Translations under genes and position numbers: made by a program
From: Alphaproteobacteria bacterium
GTDB lineage: Bacteria > Pseudomonadota > Alphaproteobacteria > Rhizobiales > Aestuariivirgaceae
DNA length: 64,000 nucleotides
Reading direction: 5' to 3'
Assembly: GCA_024640405.1 (NCBI GenBank)
Contig: JAHEFB010000004.1
Coordinates: forward strand, 1-64,000
The notes under the pieces: model-generated
The model's database searches: none
Seen by the model: only the letters and a program-made list of their open reading frames with translations
Told to the model about the DNA's origin: nothing
Shown: positions 63,050-64,000 of the stretch, piece by piece
Layout: each line of letters starts with the position of its first letter
Numbering within the stretch: position 1 is the first letter of the stretch

Positions 63050-63715
63050 ATGACATCAAACCCCGTGACAAGGACCGCTGATCACCATGTCCTGATCATT
63101 GGCGCCTACGGCCTCATCGGTTACGGGATCACAAAACGGCTTGTTGCGAATGGCTACCGTGTGACCGGCCTTGGGCGAAGCCCCCAAACCACCAGGCGCG
63201 TCCTCCCGGACCTCAACTGGCTGTATGATGACCTGACGACACAAACAAAACCAGGCGACTGGACGAAAAGCCTCGACAATATTACCGCGGTCGTGAATTG
63301 TTCAGGCGCATTGCAAGACGGACCGAATGACGATCTTGAGGCTTTGCATCATCATGCCGTGGCAGCTTTGACGTCCGCGTGCGCGACTGAAAACATCAAG
63401 CTGGTACAGATTTCAGCGGTTGGCGCGAAATTGACTGCATCTACCCCGTTTCTGTCTTCCAAGGCGCGGGGAGATGCCGCCATCAGGGTGTCCGGCGCGA
63501 GGTTTTACATTTTCCGTCCCGGTCTGGTTATTGCGCCGCACGCCTATGGTGGAACTGCAATGCTGCGAATGTTGGCTGCTGTCCCGGTGTTGCAACCTAT
63601 CGCCTTGCCAGAAGCCCGCATTCAAACGGTATCTCTTTCGGATGTGAGCGAGGCAGTCCGTGCTGCGCTGGATGGGCGTATACCAGATGGCCTTGAGTGT
63701 GATCTGGTGGGCTAA
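63050..63715 (+). CDS. NAD(P)-binding SDR/NmrA-like protein, probably truncated
   Basis: A 221-residue Rossmann-fold protein. The cofactor loop GAYGLIGYGITKRL is at residues 18-31, and VVNCSGAL, a QISAVGA strand and FRPGLVIAPHAYGG follow. This is the extended/atypical SDR pattern. It ends ECDLVG, where relatives generally continue into a second part. The stop codon lies within a sequence shared with the 252-bp element at 52.6-52.8 kb, which suggests that an insertion removed the C-terminus. Confidence 0.75.
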   Translation: MTSNPVTRTADHHVLIIGAYGLIGYGITKRLVANGYRVTGLGRSPQTTRRVLPDLNWLYDDLTTQTKPGDWTKSLDNITAVVNCSGALQDGPNDDLEALHHHAVAALTSACATENIKLVQISAVGAKLTASTPFLSSKARGDAAIRVSGARFYIFRPGLVIAPHAYGGTAMLRMLAAVPVLQPIALPEARIQTVSLSDVSEAVRAALDGRIPDGLECDLVG

Positions 63716-63809
63716 ATCCATCCATCGTCGTTGTTGCGCCTCTGGCGAGATACACCGCATCGCGCCACGAGACGCGCCTGGCCGTATGAACGGATTTGAC
63801 ACCATCAAA
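63704..63809. repeat. Relative of the interior of the 252-bp element
   Basis: Over about 100 bp this segment agrees with 52699-52795. Shared parts are GGTGG(A/G)C(C/T)AAATCCATCC at one end, GAT(A/G)CACC in the middle and CGGATTTGAC(A/T)CCATCAAA at the other end. The terminal inverted repeats of the 52-kb copy are absent here. It overlaps the 3' end of the SDR gene. Confidence 0.5.
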
Positions 63810-63834
63810 TGAGTGCGATCAACCGCGACACGCG

Positions 63835-64000
63835 TTAGAACGCGGAAAGCAACCTCGTTGTTTCCGGATCCATGAAGCCGGCGACGGTCGCTTCGGTTTC
63901 AAGGGCCAGGGCGCGATTAAGGTCCGTGCTTGCTGCTGCATTCAAAACACGCTTCATGGCGCGGACGGACAAGATCGGCATGTTTGCCAACTTTTCAGCG
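63835..64000 (-). CDS. Enoyl-CoA hydratase/isomerase family protein, C-terminal fragment
   Basis: The last 54 residues of a crotonase-fold protein; the rest lies beyond the right edge. The stretch LSVRAMKRVLNAAASTDLNRALALE followed by FMDPETTRLLSAF is the usual C-terminal helix region of enoyl-CoA hydratases, where the sequence reads like 'A..AK..l......l..al..E......f.s.d..eg..AF'. The function is uncertain without the active site. Confidence 0.7.
   Translation of the reverse strand, partial: AEKLANMPILSVRAMKRVLNAAASTDLNRALALETEATVAGFMDPETTRLLSAF

Overview
This window reads as chromosomal DNA of an alphaproteobacterium, most likely of the order Hyphomicrobiales (Rhizobiales) or a close relative. 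The evidence is conserved local gene order. There is an F0 ATP synthase operon atpI-atpB-atpE-atpB'-atpF without the F1 genes, an aa3 cytochrome oxidase cluster ctaC-ctaD-ctaB-coxF-ctaG-ctaE followed by DUF983-surf1-thrC-M16 peptidase, and the mutY/dciA-dsbA-smc block. There is also a GANTC methylase gene (ccrM) preceded by a perfect CtrA box, and a GTTC-N7-GTTC LexA-type box. No rRNA, tRNA, CRISPR array, phage or complete insertion sequence was seen.

Layout. 1-5.4 kb: two TIGR04282/TIGR04283-type glycosyltransferases, a radical SAM protein with an SOS-type box, an ArsP/DUF318-type permease divergent from a LysR regulator, and an AEC transporter. 5.6-12.8 kb: a degenerate CysH-like protein with ATP sulfurylase, a metallophosphoesterase, rnhB, ccrM, an ArsN1-like acetyltransferase, an SDR protein without its YxxxK motif, and mutY. 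12.8-19 kb: dciA, a DsbA-like thioredoxin, smc and a secreted Cys-rich protein. 19.5-25.9 kb: F0 ATP synthase, ispH, rnhA, a peroxiredoxin, a DsbD-N-like protein and yqgE. 26-40 kb (minus strand): a large GGDEF/EAL protein with a histone-H1-like tail, a RimJ-type acetyltransferase, then the M16/thrC/surf1/cytochrome oxidase cluster. 40.4-46.2 kb: an IalB-family protein, tldD, a HAD hydrolase, a MATE exporter and two tandem DUF937-like proteins. 46.4-56.7 kb: an accessory-looking stretch of secreted proteins (SH3b, His-rich, lysozyme-inhibitor-like, L,D-transpeptidase, LprI-like, a giant VHRPRGS-repeat protein) with an AraC regulator. 57-58.3 kb: a DUF1127/LysR divergent pair. 58.3-62.9 kb: a four-gene, end-overlapping operon for a periplasmic c-heme sensor, a histidine kinase, a response regulator and a response-regulator/adenylate cyclase. 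63-64 kb: a probably truncated SDR gene and the end of an enoyl-CoA hydratase gene.

How the parts work together. The core blocks serve respiration and energy (oxidase plus its assembly factors, and F0), chromosome replication and segregation (ccrM, dciA, smc, RNases H), and disulfide/peroxide chemistry in the envelope. The most system-like and least familiar unit is the heme-sensor/kinase/cyclase operon, which appears to turn a periplasmic redox or gas signal into phosphotransfer and cAMP. Dispersed intergenic repeats (a 252-bp terminal-inverted-repeat element, a relative of its interior that seems to have cut off the 63-kb SDR gene, and a ~100-bp repeat with two copies and a third partial one) mark the right half as the more plastic part.
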